The notes: a model not told the origin generated them from the letters alone. Shown: positions 1 through 7,061, counted from the stretch's first letter. The stretch is DNA of 9,162 bases from Ignavibacteriota bacterium (GCA_016209805.1 JACQVJ010000121.1:1-9162); one strand, 5' to 3'. Made by a program: numbers and translations.

Positions 1-234
1 ACCCAGGGCGTGCGATTGATTAAACTGGATGCTCGCGACAGCGTTTCTGACGTCGCTGCTGTCCCTTCGGATGAAGAGGAACCACCGACAAATGGTGATT
101 CGGGGAAGAGACCTCCGGTGCAAGCCTCGGGTAATCAGGATACCGGTGATGGAGAATCAGATCAACCGGATCTCTTTGAGGACGAAAAAAAAAAATCTGA
201 AGACGAAAGCAACACAAAAAGGGGAGAAGACTAA
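1..234 (+). CDS. gyrA: DNA gyrase subunit A, C-terminal end (partial)
   Basis: This is the last 77 codons of a gene that starts before the window. The opening residues TQGVRLIKLDARDSVSDVAAV match the final beta-pinwheel blade of the GyrA C-terminal domain, which wraps DNA so that the GyrA2GyrB2 enzyme can introduce negative supercoils using ATP. The blade is followed by a low-complexity acidic tail of about 55 residues rich in D, E, G, S and P (for example DQPDLFEDEKKKSEDES), ending at TAA 232-234. Acidic tails after the pinwheel are known in GyrA and modulate wrapping; ParC usually lacks one, so GyrA is preferred. An 11-A run (185-195) lies inside the tail and makes the exact C-terminus sensitive to slippage or sequencing error. 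The family call is firm; the position of the natural stop is less so. Confidence 0.85.
   Translation, partial: TQGVRLIKLDARDSVSDVAAVPSDEEEPPTNGDSGKRPPVQASGNQDTGDGESDQPDLFEDEKKKSEDESNTKRGED
185..195 (+). repeat. Homopolymer of 11 adenines in the gyrA tail
   Basis: Eleven consecutive A residues encode the end of E and then KKK. With 11 A the frame ends at 234 (acidic tail). With 10 A it continues to TGA at 368-370 through a lysine/arginine-rich stretch. With 12 A it stops almost at once, at TGA 198-200. Runs of this length are typical sites of polymerase slippage and of sequencing indels. Confidence 0.9.
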
Positions 235-529
235 AGGATCGCCGCCGAACATGAAGAGCGGCGACAAGAAGTCATCGAGGAAGTTAGCATCCAAGAAACC
301 TCAGGGGAAAAATCCGAAAACAAAATTACCACCCGGTGTTAGAAAGCGACGCCGGCCAAGAAGAAGCTGAAGCGGCAGCGAACGGAGAAGTGATAGGCGG
401 ATCACACGTCTAACAGGTTATTGAAAAACTGAGCTACATGTCATTATTGGCAGTCGATCCTTGCCGAAGTCCAGCTCTTTCCACACCTTTGTCTAAGCAA
501 CTTCCAACTTGATTCAAAAAGGACTTGTT
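235..529 (+). other. Region between gyrA and the S46 peptidase; purine-rich, Lys-coding, no confident gene
   Basis: Up to about position 393 the sequence is purine-rich and reads as lysine-rich peptide in two frames. An open frame with ATG at 251 and TGA at 368-370 would give a 39-residue peptide with 10 Lys and 7 Arg but only one Asp. Codons 343-390 in the gyrA frame read KATPAKKKLKRQRTEK before TGA 391-393. Neither has a good ribosome binding site, so they look more like remnants or an alternative extension of the GyrA tail than separate genes. From about 395 to 529 I see the untranslated leader of the peptidase gene. A TTGAAA at 421-426 has no convincing -10 partner, and TTG 461-463 with CACCTTTG 484-491 loosely resembles a Bacteroidota-type promoter. 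I found no clear terminator for gyrA. Confidence 0.5.
518..523 (+). promoter_or_regulatory. Ribosome binding site of the S46 peptidase gene
   Basis: AAAGGA lies six bases before ATG 530. It supports that ATG over the in-frame TTG at 509, which is upstream of this site. Starting at 530 also places the basic residues and hydrophobic core of the signal peptide directly at the N-terminus. Confidence 0.7.
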
Positions 530-2689
530 ATGCAAACAAAATCACTACGCTGGCTATCAGCGACACTGGCAATCTTTCTGTTCTTCGGTGGTACGCGGAT
601 GGAAGAAGGGATGTGGCTCCTCGATTCCATCAACAAGCTCCCCCTTTCAAGCATGAAGCAGCACGGACTTGAGCTAACGGCCGAACAGATCTACAGCACC
701 ACAAATCCAAGTCTCAAGGATGCGTTCATTCTTCTCCCCGGCGGAACCGGAGGGTTTGTTTCTGCCGAGGGATTGATCGTTACAAACCACCACATAGCAT
801 TTGCCGGTATTCAGTCACTGAGCTCTGTGGAAGACGATTACTTGAAAAACGGATTCTGGGCGAAGAGTCACGATGAGGAGCTTGCAACCTCATACACGGC
901 AAAAATCGTTGCAGGAATGTGGGATGTCACGAGCCAAGTCGTCTCGGTGGTGAACGATACCATGTCTCTTGATGACGCTGCAAAAGCGGTTCAGGCGAAG
1001 TCGCGTGAATTAGAGCGCGCATGTGAGGATACATCAGAGTATGCGTTCAGTGTTTCTGAGATGTTCAATGGGGTGAAGTATTATCTCTTCATGTTCGAGG
1101 AGCTCCTCGATATACGGCTTGTCTACGCACCGCCCGGTGCGATTGGGAACTATGGCGGAGAAGTGGATAACTGGACCTGGCCGCGCCACACGGGTGACTT
1201 CGCACTCATGCGTGCGTACGTTGGCTCGGATGGCAAGCCTGCAAAGTACGCGAAGGAAAATGTTCCCTACCAGCCGAGAGTCTTTCTCCCCGTTTCATCG
1301 AAGGGATACGTGGAAGGTTCATTCGCCATGCTGATGGGTTTTCCGGGAAGGACATACAGGTATCGTGAAGCATCGTCCGTGCAGCTTATCCATGATGAAA
1401 CACTTCCAACATTCATCGACTTGTTCAAGACGCGAATGGAAATTATCGAGAAGGCGGGAAACAGCGACCGCGCGATTGCCATCAAGTATGCAACCAAGCT
1501 TAGACGCATGGCCAATTCCTATAAGAACTACATTGGAACGCTCGAAGGGATGCGTCGCTCGAATCTTCTGGAGTTGAAACGAAAACAGGAGGAGGAGTTC
1601 CTTGAGCATGTTAAAGCGAATATGTCGCTTTCGGATAAGTATGGCTCCGTACTTGCAGATATGCAAAAAGCGAGCGATGAGTACCGGCAGGTTAACAGGA
1701 GAAACATTTTCTTTACAAACATGAGCGGCGGAGTCGATGTTCTCCGTATTGCCAACCGGGTGATCACGTACGTGGATGCTCTTACGAAGGCTTCAAAGCA
1801 AATGGGGACCGAAGCTGAGATTACTCCGGTAAATGAGTTTGTGGCCGAAACGTTCAAGGATCATGATCCATGGGTTGATAGAGAAACACTCATTGCCCTG
1901 ATACTGAAATCATTCGAGATGGCGGGGGACCAGCCGGTGAATCTCTTCAACCAAATTGTCGGAAGAAGAACAGGTGCAGAGCGCGAACAGAAGGTGAGGG
2001 ATTTTGTGCATGACCTGTACGAGGAGACGATGCTTGCCACGCCGGAAGGGTGCGGAAAGTTACTAAAGGAGAATGTTGACGACATCAACGATGACGAGTT
2101 CGTTCAGTTTGCGAGGAAGCTCTCTGCCGAACAGGGACCGGTGTCCTCACAGGTCTCGAAGTATACATCCACGATCGGCAGGTTGCGAGGAAAACTCCTG
2201 GAAGGATGGCTTCAGTGGAAAGGGGGAGAACTTGTCTATCCTGATGCAAACCGGACCCTTCGATTTACATACGGAACGGTTCTGCCTCTCAACCCGCGGG
2301 ACGGTGTGCATTATTCAATGGCGACAACGCTCGGAGGAGTGATTGAAAAGGAGACTGGTGTGGAGCCGTTCGAAGTTCCGCCAAAGCTTAAGTCACTCTG
2401 GCTGAAGAGAGAACTTGGCTCGTATGCGGATCCGAAGCTTGGGGATGTACCAGTTGCGTTCATCGCGAACCTGGACATCACTGGCGGCAACTCCGGCAGT
2501 CCGGTGGTGAACGGAAAAGGGGAACTCATCGGCTGTGCCTTTGATGGAAACTGGGAAGCGGTTGTTGGGGATTATGTATTTCAGGATCGATACAACCGCA
2601 GCATCAATGTCGATTCGCGGTATATGCTGTTTCTGCTCGACAAGTACTCCGGCGCGCAGAATCTAATGAAAGAGCTTGTGATCAGATAG
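530..2689 (+). CDS. S46 family serine dipeptidyl-peptidase (DPP7/DPP11-like), exported
   Basis: The 719-residue product matches the usual length of S46 peptidases (about 710-720), which remove dipeptides from the N-termini of peptides in the periplasm. Residues 1-20 form a signal peptide (basic K4 and R7, then a hydrophobic LSATLAIFLFFGG core). The chymotrypsin-like triad is visible: His87/His88 in TNHH (one of the pair is catalytic), Asp213 in GGEVDNWTWPRHTGDF, and Ser655 in TGGNSGSPVVNGKGELIG. An alpha-helical domain specific to S46 lies between Asp and Ser, roughly residues 270-560. Residue 673, in AFDGNWEA, is Gly, as in DPP7 (prefers hydrophobic P1); DPP11, specific for acidic P1, has Arg there. 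The Cys residues often flanking the His motif (GGGCTG, NHHC) are replaced (GGTGG, NHHI), marking a divergent subgroup. The gene probably has its own promoter and is followed by the Uma2 gene after 79 bases. The family call is firm; the exact specificity is inference. Confidence 0.93.
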   Translation: MQTKSLRWLSATLAIFLFFGGTRMEEGMWLLDSINKLPLSSMKQHGLELTAEQIYSTTNPSLKDAFILLPGGTGGFVSAEGLIVTNHHIAFAGIQSLSSVEDDYLKNGFWAKSHDEELATSYTAKIVAGMWDVTSQVVSVVNDTMSLDDAAKAVQAKSRELERACEDTSEYAFSVSEMFNGVKYYLFMFEELLDIRLVYAPPGAIGNYGGEVDNWTWPRHTGDFALMRAYVGSDGKPAKYAKENVPYQPRVFLPVSSKGYVEGSFAMLMGFPGRTYRYREASSVQLIHDETLPTFIDLFKTRMEIIEKAGNSDRAIAIKYATKLRRMANSYKNYIGTLEGMRRSNLLELKRKQEEEFLEHVKANMSLSDKYGSVLADMQKASDEYRQVNRRNIFFTNMSGGVDVLRIANRVITYVDALTKASKQMGTEAEITPVNEFVAETFKDHDPWVDRETLIALILKSFEMAGDQPVNLFNQIVGRRTGAEREQKVRDFVHDLYEETMLATPEGCGKLLKENVDDINDDEFVQFARKLSAEQGPVSSQVSKYTSTIGRLRGKLLEGWLQWKGGELVYPDANRTLRFTYGTVLPLNPRDGVHYSMATTLGGVIEKETGVEPFEVPPKLKSLWLKRELGSYADPKLGDVPVAFIANLDITGGNSGSPVVNGKGELIGCAFDGNWEAVVGDYVFQDRYNRSINVDSRYMLFLLDKYSGAQNLMKELVIR

Positions 2690-2706
2690 GCGCGGGTAGG
2701 TAACGG

Positions 2707-2735
2707 TTGACACTATTCCCTAAGCTAACTATCTT
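2707..2735 (+). promoter_or_regulatory. Candidate sigma70-type promoter for the Uma2 gene
   Basis: TTGACA (2707-2712, perfect -35) is followed after exactly 17 bases by TATCTT (2730-2735, four of six -10 matches). Transcription would begin near 2740-2743, 26-29 bases before the Uma2 start, allowing transcription independent of the peptidase gene, whose stop is only 17 bases upstream of the -35 box. It is seen by eye only. Confidence 0.5.
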
Positions 2736-2739
2736 CCTC

Positions 2740-2772
2740 ATGACGACATGGTTCAATGAGGTAAGGCGATGA
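2740..2772 (+). other. Possible 10-codon leader ORF overlapping the Uma2 start
   Basis: ATG 2740 opens a frame encoding MTTWFNEVRR that stops at TGA 2770-2772, overlapping the Uma2 ATG (2769-2771) as ATGA. The ATG sits four bases after the candidate -10 box, so it would be at or next to the transcript's 5' end. The arrangement could couple translation to Uma2, but a frame this short can arise by chance. Confidence 0.15.
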
Positions 2773-3326
2773 CGTTTGCAGCAACTGACAACAAGAAGAA
2801 GACCTCCCGCGATTACGAACGGCTTCCCGAAGGAGTTCCATATCAACTGATTGATGGAGAACTCATCATGACGCCTTCCCCTTCCTACCGCCACCAGGAC
2901 ATCGTGTATGAACTGGCGAGCCAGCTCCGCCGTCACGTCAAGGATCATTCTCTTGGTATCGCAGTCGGCGCGCCCATGGATGTGCATCTTGGTGAAACTG
3001 AAGTCTATCAGCCCGATGTCATTTACGTCTCAAATGCCCGGAAGAATATCGTGCAGGATTGTATCAGAGGGGTGCCTGACCTCGTCATGGAAGTTCTGTC
3101 TCCCTCCAGTGCCTATTACGATCTTGTCCATAAGAAGAATATCTATGAAGGCTCCGGAGTTCTGGAGTACTGGATTGTTGACCCACAGGAAATGACAGTA
3201 GAGGTATATGAGAATAGGGGGAAACAATTCGCGGTGATTTCGAAAACGAAGAACTCAGGCACTGTTCACTCAAAGACAGTACAGGGATTCACGCTCAATC
3301 TTGCAACGATTTTTCCACAGCCATGA
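2769..3326 (+). CDS. Uma2 family (DUF820) PD-(D/E)XK nuclease-like protein
   Basis: The 185-residue product has the full Uma2 fold: DYERLPEGVPYQLIDGEL near the N-terminus, QPDVIYVS with the metal-binding Asp83, PDLVMEVLSPSS with Glu108, and the HKKNIYEGSGVLEYWIVDP segment with candidate catalytic Lys122/Lys123. These residues make up an intact PD-(D/E)XK-type site, so a metal-dependent nuclease activity is plausible. The family is mostly uncharacterised, often multi-copy in cyanobacteria and other environmental bacteria, and has no established role. No signal peptide or membrane segment is visible, so it is probably cytoplasmic. The start is backed by GAGG at 2758-2761, seven bases before the ATG. 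It appears to be a single-gene unit between its candidate promoter (2707-2735) and the hairpin at 3350-3381. Family assignment is confident; substrate and purpose are unknown. Confidence 0.88.
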   Translation: MTFAATDNKKKTSRDYERLPEGVPYQLIDGELIMTPSPSYRHQDIVYELASQLRRHVKDHSLGIAVGAPMDVHLGETEVYQPDVIYVSNARKNIVQDCIRGVPDLVMEVLSPSSAYYDLVHKKNIYEGSGVLEYWIVDPQEMTVEVYENRGKQFAVISKTKNSGTVHSKTVQGFTLNLATIFPQP

Positions 3327-3349
3327 TGATCTCCACTTGCCGGACATGG

Positions 3350-3381
3350 CAAAGCCCTGCTGCGCAAGCAACAGGGCTTTG
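3350..3381. terminator. Hairpin terminator shared by the convergent Uma2 and receptor genes
   Basis: CAAAGCCCTG (3350-3359) pairs perfectly with CAGGGCTTTG (3372-3381). Inside, TGC/GCA pairs further across a C-A mismatch and closes on a GCAA tetraloop. The hairpin begins 23 bases after the Uma2 stop and ends 24 bases before the receptor stop, so it can serve both strands. The T-tract is short and partly inside the stem (CTTTGTTGT on the plus strand), and weaker still on the minus strand. Confidence 0.8.
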
Positions 3382-3405
3382 TTGTAGGCGACGGCGACAA
3401 AGTAC

Positions 3406-6400
3406 TTACAGGGTGTATCGTACACCGATCTGCATTTGCCACCGCGAAAGGATATTGTCGGGCGTGAATGGATCTGCTTCACCGTCCGTGTTCTTGAGGC
3501 CCAGCCACTGATAACGTGGTTTGCCATAGTCCGGACCAGCTGCTGTTTCGAAGCTTCTAAACGAAAGCATGTTGACAGTCTGGTTCGGCCCGGTGTTCCT
3601 GACCCAGCCCCAGTTGCTATTGAGAAGATTCAGAACGTTGAGGATGTCCACAGTGATCTCGAACTTTTGCCCTGCGATCGTCGGGATTTCCTGACTGAGG
3701 CGCAAGTCGATTTGATGAGACCAGGGTTCGCGGGGACCTGAGCGTTCAGACATCCGTCCCTTATTGTCTCTCAAGTATGGATCACCGTTGATGTACGCCA
3801 TGAGCTGCGCATAGGCTGCGTTTGATCGCGGAAGCCGTGCACCCGCGGCGCTGACGAGAACGATATCGTGCTCATCCTTAGGAGTGTACACGAGGTCGTT
3901 ATCGCTCCTCCCGTCTCCGTTTACGTCTCCTTGAACCATATACGAAAACGGACGCCCCGACTGGCCGTTGTAGAACACTCCAATCGTTGTGGCCAGACCA
4001 TTCCAGTTCCAATCATACCGGTATGCGACTGTTGCCAGAACGCGATGTCGACGATCCCACTGTGAATAGGACAACTGCGGCAGGTTGGGATTTCCGGGCG
4101 TTGGATTGAACCGCCACTGTGAGCTCGCCGTCGTTGAGTTGTTGCTGTTGATGTCCTTCGCCATGCCCCACGTATAGGCGAGAGTTCCGTTCAACCCAAC
4201 AGGGACGCTTCGCTGAACCTGCACTGTGAGGTTGGTATTATACCCCTGGTCTGTGTTTTTGACAAGGAAGATACCCGGCGAGAATCGAGTTGCATCGATC
4301 CATTGGGTTGTGTACCCTGTGGAGTCCCTCAGGATTCCCCACACCTCACGGTTCTCTCCTACGATCTTTCCTCCTGGAGTGAGCGGTCCATTTGCTCTTA
4401 CAGCTCCGGTGCTCGTTGCAGCATTATCCTGCAAACCCCTGAGGTTGATATTCTGCGTGTACACGTCGTTCAGAGTTCTCGAGAATATCCCTTCAATCGT
4501 GCCGGTCAGATCGGAGGTCAGTTTGTAATCGAACGCAAGGTTCCATCGTATGATCGAAGGAGCCTTGAAATTCCGATCCGAAAGGTCCACCTCGGCGCTG
4601 GGAAGTCCGGTTGCGCCCTTCGGCTGATTATAAGGATCGGGATTGAATTGTTTTACCGTGTCGGTCCCAACGATAAGGCCACGCGTGAAGAAATCGACGC
4701 CTGTATTGCTGAACTGGTTTGAGACCCACACAAAGGGGAATCGTCCTGAGAAAATTCCCGCGCCTCCCCGGATCTGGCCTGTGCGTTCCTCATCGAGTGC
4801 CAAGTTGAACCCGATTCGTGGCGAAACAACTGGCGTAGTCCTGGGAGGAGTGTCTGTTCGGTAATGGACTCCAGTGAATGCAAAGAGAGTATCATCGACG
4901 GCTTTATTGTAGCTCGGCCGCGTCCGATATTTCGGTATGTCAACTCGCACGCCGGCAGTGACGCTCAACATCGACGAAGCGGTCCATGCATCCTGGAGGT
5001 AGAAGCCGTACTGATTGGCTTTCCAGTTTGCCTCCTGCAGTGGATTCGCAGTGGCAGAGTATCTGTGCGTATAAGCCGAAAAGCCGGTGGCGCCGTTCGG
5101 AGGTAGATCCTGAAGAAAACGGGCGATGGAATTATACGCATACTGACCAAAGCCGTCGGGAATGAAGAGGTTGCGGAAGCTGAGGAAGTTGAGTTTCGCA
5201 CCCAGCGTTACGGTGTGTCCCGACAAATACCAGGAGAAGTTGTTCGTGATTTCAAATACCTTCTGTCCCAGTTCGTTGTAATGCCGGAACTCTTCAGATC
5301 CGAGAATGAGGTTTTGCGGTCTTCTGAAGCTCGTCGTGTCGTACGTGGTGATGTACAACGTTGGGAAGGGTTGACCGTAAAACACGGGGTTGTCGAACTG
5401 ATCGTTGTAGCCGAGGATGAACTCGTTCGACATCGTGTTGGTGAGGAGACTTGTCAACTGCAGTGCAAAGGAGTGGGTCTTGTTCTGCAGTTTGTAGCGT
5501 CCGTTCTCGAAGAAGATATCGGTGGCTCCGCGTCCACGGGATGGAGAGTTATCATCAACGGCGTGGAGATAGTTGTACCGGGCGGTGATTTTGTGATCCT
5601 CGCTTAAGTTGTAGTCGAACCGGACAAAGATTTTCTCACTGTTACTGATGGGGCTTATCGACTTAAATGACCCCGGATCGTAACCGTATTTTTGTTTGAG
5701 ATAGTTCGAGAGTATGACAAGCGAGTCCTCGACTGCCGTGAGCGCATTGGTCCCGAAAACGCGATTCCCAAAAGTTCGTGAAAACGGCTGCTTGAAACGC
5801 GCGACCTCAGCGTTGGCAAAGAAGAACAACTCGTTCTCAATGATCGGACCACCGACCCGGCCGCCAACCTGGTAGTCGGTAAAGCCGCTCAGTTTGGTTT
5901 TCTCCGAATCGATTTCCGAAGGAAACGTCCCGGCAAAATTCTCATTGCGTCCGTAGTAGAATCCTGAAGCCCTGTATTGATTGGTTCCGCTTCGCGTGAT
6001 CGCGTTGATTCCAGCACCGGTGAAATCAGAATGGCGCACGTCGTAGGGTGAGACAACGAGCTGGAATTCTTCCACTGCATCCAGACTGATTGCTGAAATG
6101 ACCTTCGTCGTTGCTTGTCCGCCAAAGGTTCCCGTTCCTCCAAGTCCGAACAGATCATTGAAGTTCGTCCCGTCGACCTGGATGTTGTTGTACCGTGAAT
6201 TCCGACCGAGTGCGTTTCCTTGGGACCCGGTGGCTGTCGATGGGCTGAAGTACGGTGATACTTTGTAGTAGTCCTGAAAATTGCGGGCAAGCGTCGGGAG
6301 ACGATCGATCTCTTCGCGGGCAACATTTGTTGCTGCCCCCGTTCGTGAGGCGTTGAACACGGAAGCTCGTTCTCCCATGACAACGATCTCTGGTCCCTCA

Positions 6401-6756
6401 ACAGCCTGTTCTGCAAGCGGAAAATCGAGATCGAAGGTTTCTGAAAGCCGCAACGTGACGTCTTCGCTCACGTGCTTTTGGTATCCAATCAGAGATGCCG
6501 TCACAGTGTACGGACCGCCGACACGCATGCCGGGAAGATTGTATCGTCCATCGGAACGAGTGCTCGTCCCATATGTCGTGCCGCTGGGATTGTGTACTGC
6601 GATGACGTTCACTCCGGGGAGTGCTTCGCCGGACGTCGCAGTAACCCTTCCGTTTATGGCGGCGCTGGTGATGCCTTGCGAGAATGCCGTTAGATGTATT
6701 GACGCCCAGAGGATCAGCGTCAATGTGCATCCCCGCACCGTAATCGAAGTCCTCAT
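3406..6756 (-). CDS. Oar-like TonB-dependent outer-membrane receptor with N-terminal carboxypeptidase-regulatory-like domain
   Basis: The product is 1116 residues from ATG 6756, which has a perfect AGGAGG six bases upstream. Residues 1-27 are a signal peptide (TLTLILWASIHLTAFSQ). Residues 35-115 form a carboxypeptidase-regulatory-like beta-sandwich (INGRVTATSGEALPGVNV, SDGRYNLPGMRVGGPYTV, ASLIGYQ). EIVVMGE at about 123-129 resembles a TonB box. The plug spans roughly 135-260 (IQVDGTNFNDLFGLGG, ISLDAVEEFQLVVSPYDV), followed by a barrel of about 850 residues. Near the end are an acidic Ca-binding-like loop, GDVNGDGRSDND (943-954), and the Oar-typical VDILNVLNLLNSNWGW (about 1036-1051); the chain ends VRYTL, as outer-membrane barrels do with aromatic/hydrophobic residues. 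Oar proteins take part in energy-dependent transport or secretion in the outer membrane; cargo cannot be told here. No SusD-like partner is adjacent. An in-frame extension to TTG 7020 exists but is not preferred. Confidence 0.92.
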   Translation of the reverse strand: MRTSITVRGCTLTLILWASIHLTAFSQGITSAAINGRVTATSGEALPGVNVIAVHNPSGTTYGTSTRSDGRYNLPGMRVGGPYTVTASLIGYQKHVSEDVTLRLSETFDLDFPLAEQAVEGPEIVVMGERASVFNASRTGAATNVAREEIDRLPTLARNFQDYYKVSPYFSPSTATGSQGNALGRNSRYNNIQVDGTNFNDLFGLGGTGTFGGQATTKVISAISLDAVEEFQLVVSPYDVRHSDFTGAGINAITRSGTNQYRASGFYYGRNENFAGTFPSEIDSEKTKLSGFTDYQVGGRVGGPIIENELFFFANAEVARFKQPFSRTFGNRVFGTNALTAVEDSLVILSNYLKQKYGYDPGSFKSISPISNSEKIFVRFDYNLSEDHKITARYNYLHAVDDNSPSRGRGATDIFFENGRYKLQNKTHSFALQLTSLLTNTMSNEFILGYNDQFDNPVFYGQPFPTLYITTYDTTSFRRPQNLILGSEEFRHYNELGQKVFEITNNFSWYLSGHTVTLGAKLNFLSFRNLFIPDGFGQYAYNSIARFLQDLPPNGATGFSAYTHRYSATANPLQEANWKANQYGFYLQDAWTASSMLSVTAGVRVDIPKYRTRPSYNKAVDDTLFAFTGVHYRTDTPPRTTPVVSPRIGFNLALDEERTGQIRGGAGIFSGRFPFVWVSNQFSNTGVDFFTRGLIVGTDTVKQFNPDPYNQPKGATGLPSAEVDLSDRNFKAPSIIRWNLAFDYKLTSDLTGTIEGIFSRTLNDVYTQNINLRGLQDNAATSTGAVRANGPLTPGGKIVGENREVWGILRDSTGYTTQWIDATRFSPGIFLVKNTDQGYNTNLTVQVQRSVPVGLNGTLAYTWGMAKDINSNNSTTASSQWRFNPTPGNPNLPQLSYSQWDRRHRVLATVAYRYDWNWNGLATTIGVFYNGQSGRPFSYMVQGDVNGDGRSDNDLVYTPKDEHDIVLVSAAGARLPRSNAAYAQLMAYINGDPYLRDNKGRMSERSGPREPWSHQIDLRLSQEIPTIAGQKFEITVDILNVLNLLNSNWGWVRNTGPNQTVNMLSFRSFETAAGPDYGKPRYQWLGLKNTDGEADPFTPDNILSRWQMQIGVRYTL

Positions 6757-6762
6757 ACAAGG

Positions 6763-6768
6763 CCTCCT
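6763..6768 (-). promoter_or_regulatory. Ribosome binding site of the Oar-like receptor gene
   Basis: The minus strand carries a perfect AGGAGG six bases before ATG 6756. It fixes the start there, immediately before a good signal peptide, instead of at the far-upstream TTG at 7020 that opens the same frame. Confidence 0.85.
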
Positions 6769-7047
6769 GTGTATTGTGTTGTTGGAATAGTGGGTTATGG
6801 TAAAGTAGAGCAAGGAACAGAAAACTGAAATGATAGTGATGAGATAGATCGGTCCTGCAGACGGGAATCGCTCTTTCAAGCCTGCCAATTGAGGCTGGCC
6901 AAACTTACGGAAGGTGAGATTCAAAAACAAGTCCAAAGTTGCAATCAAATTGTAAAGCTTTTGTGTCCATGAGGTAGATACTTGCCCGCGGTCATAAATT
7001 GCAGAGAGCGAGGGTTTCAACGGTCACCTTCCTCAGGTCGCCCCCAC

Positions 7048-7061
7048 CCGACAAATGTCGG
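7048..7061 (-). terminator. Small hairpin after anmK, weak terminator candidate
   Basis: CCGAC (7048-7052) and GTCGG (7057-7061) form a five-base-pair stem with a four-base loop, 20 bases past the anmK stop on the minus strand. It is not followed by a T-tract (the minus strand continues GTGGGGG), so intrinsic termination is doubtful. Confidence 0.25.

Noticed and set aside
509..529. In-frame TTG start seven codons before the S46 peptidase ATG
   Set aside because: The AAAGGA ribosome binding site lies between the TTG and ATG 530, so it can only serve the ATG, and the signal peptide begins naturally at 530.
5215..5607. Plus-strand open frame of 130 codons inside the receptor gene
   Set aside because: It is antisense to conserved plug/barrel coding sequence and its translation resembles no known family.
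5889..6416. Minus-strand open frame of 175 codons overlapping the receptor N-terminal half
   Set aside because: It is a shifted-frame shadow of the receptor plug region, and the true frame carries all family motifs.
6281..6790. Plus-strand open frame of 169 codons opposite the receptor start
   Set aside because: It is antisense to the signal peptide, regulatory-like domain and plug, with no recognisable domain.
6935..7000. Short minus-strand ATG frames in the anmK-receptor gap (about 16-21 codons)
   Set aside because: They have no ribosome binding site and no distinctive content, and are expected by chance.
6757..7020. Receptor start at TTG 7020, giving a 1204-residue protein
   Set aside because: ATG 6756 has a perfect AGGAGG and is followed directly by a normal signal peptide. 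The longer version would bury that signal peptide 88 residues in.
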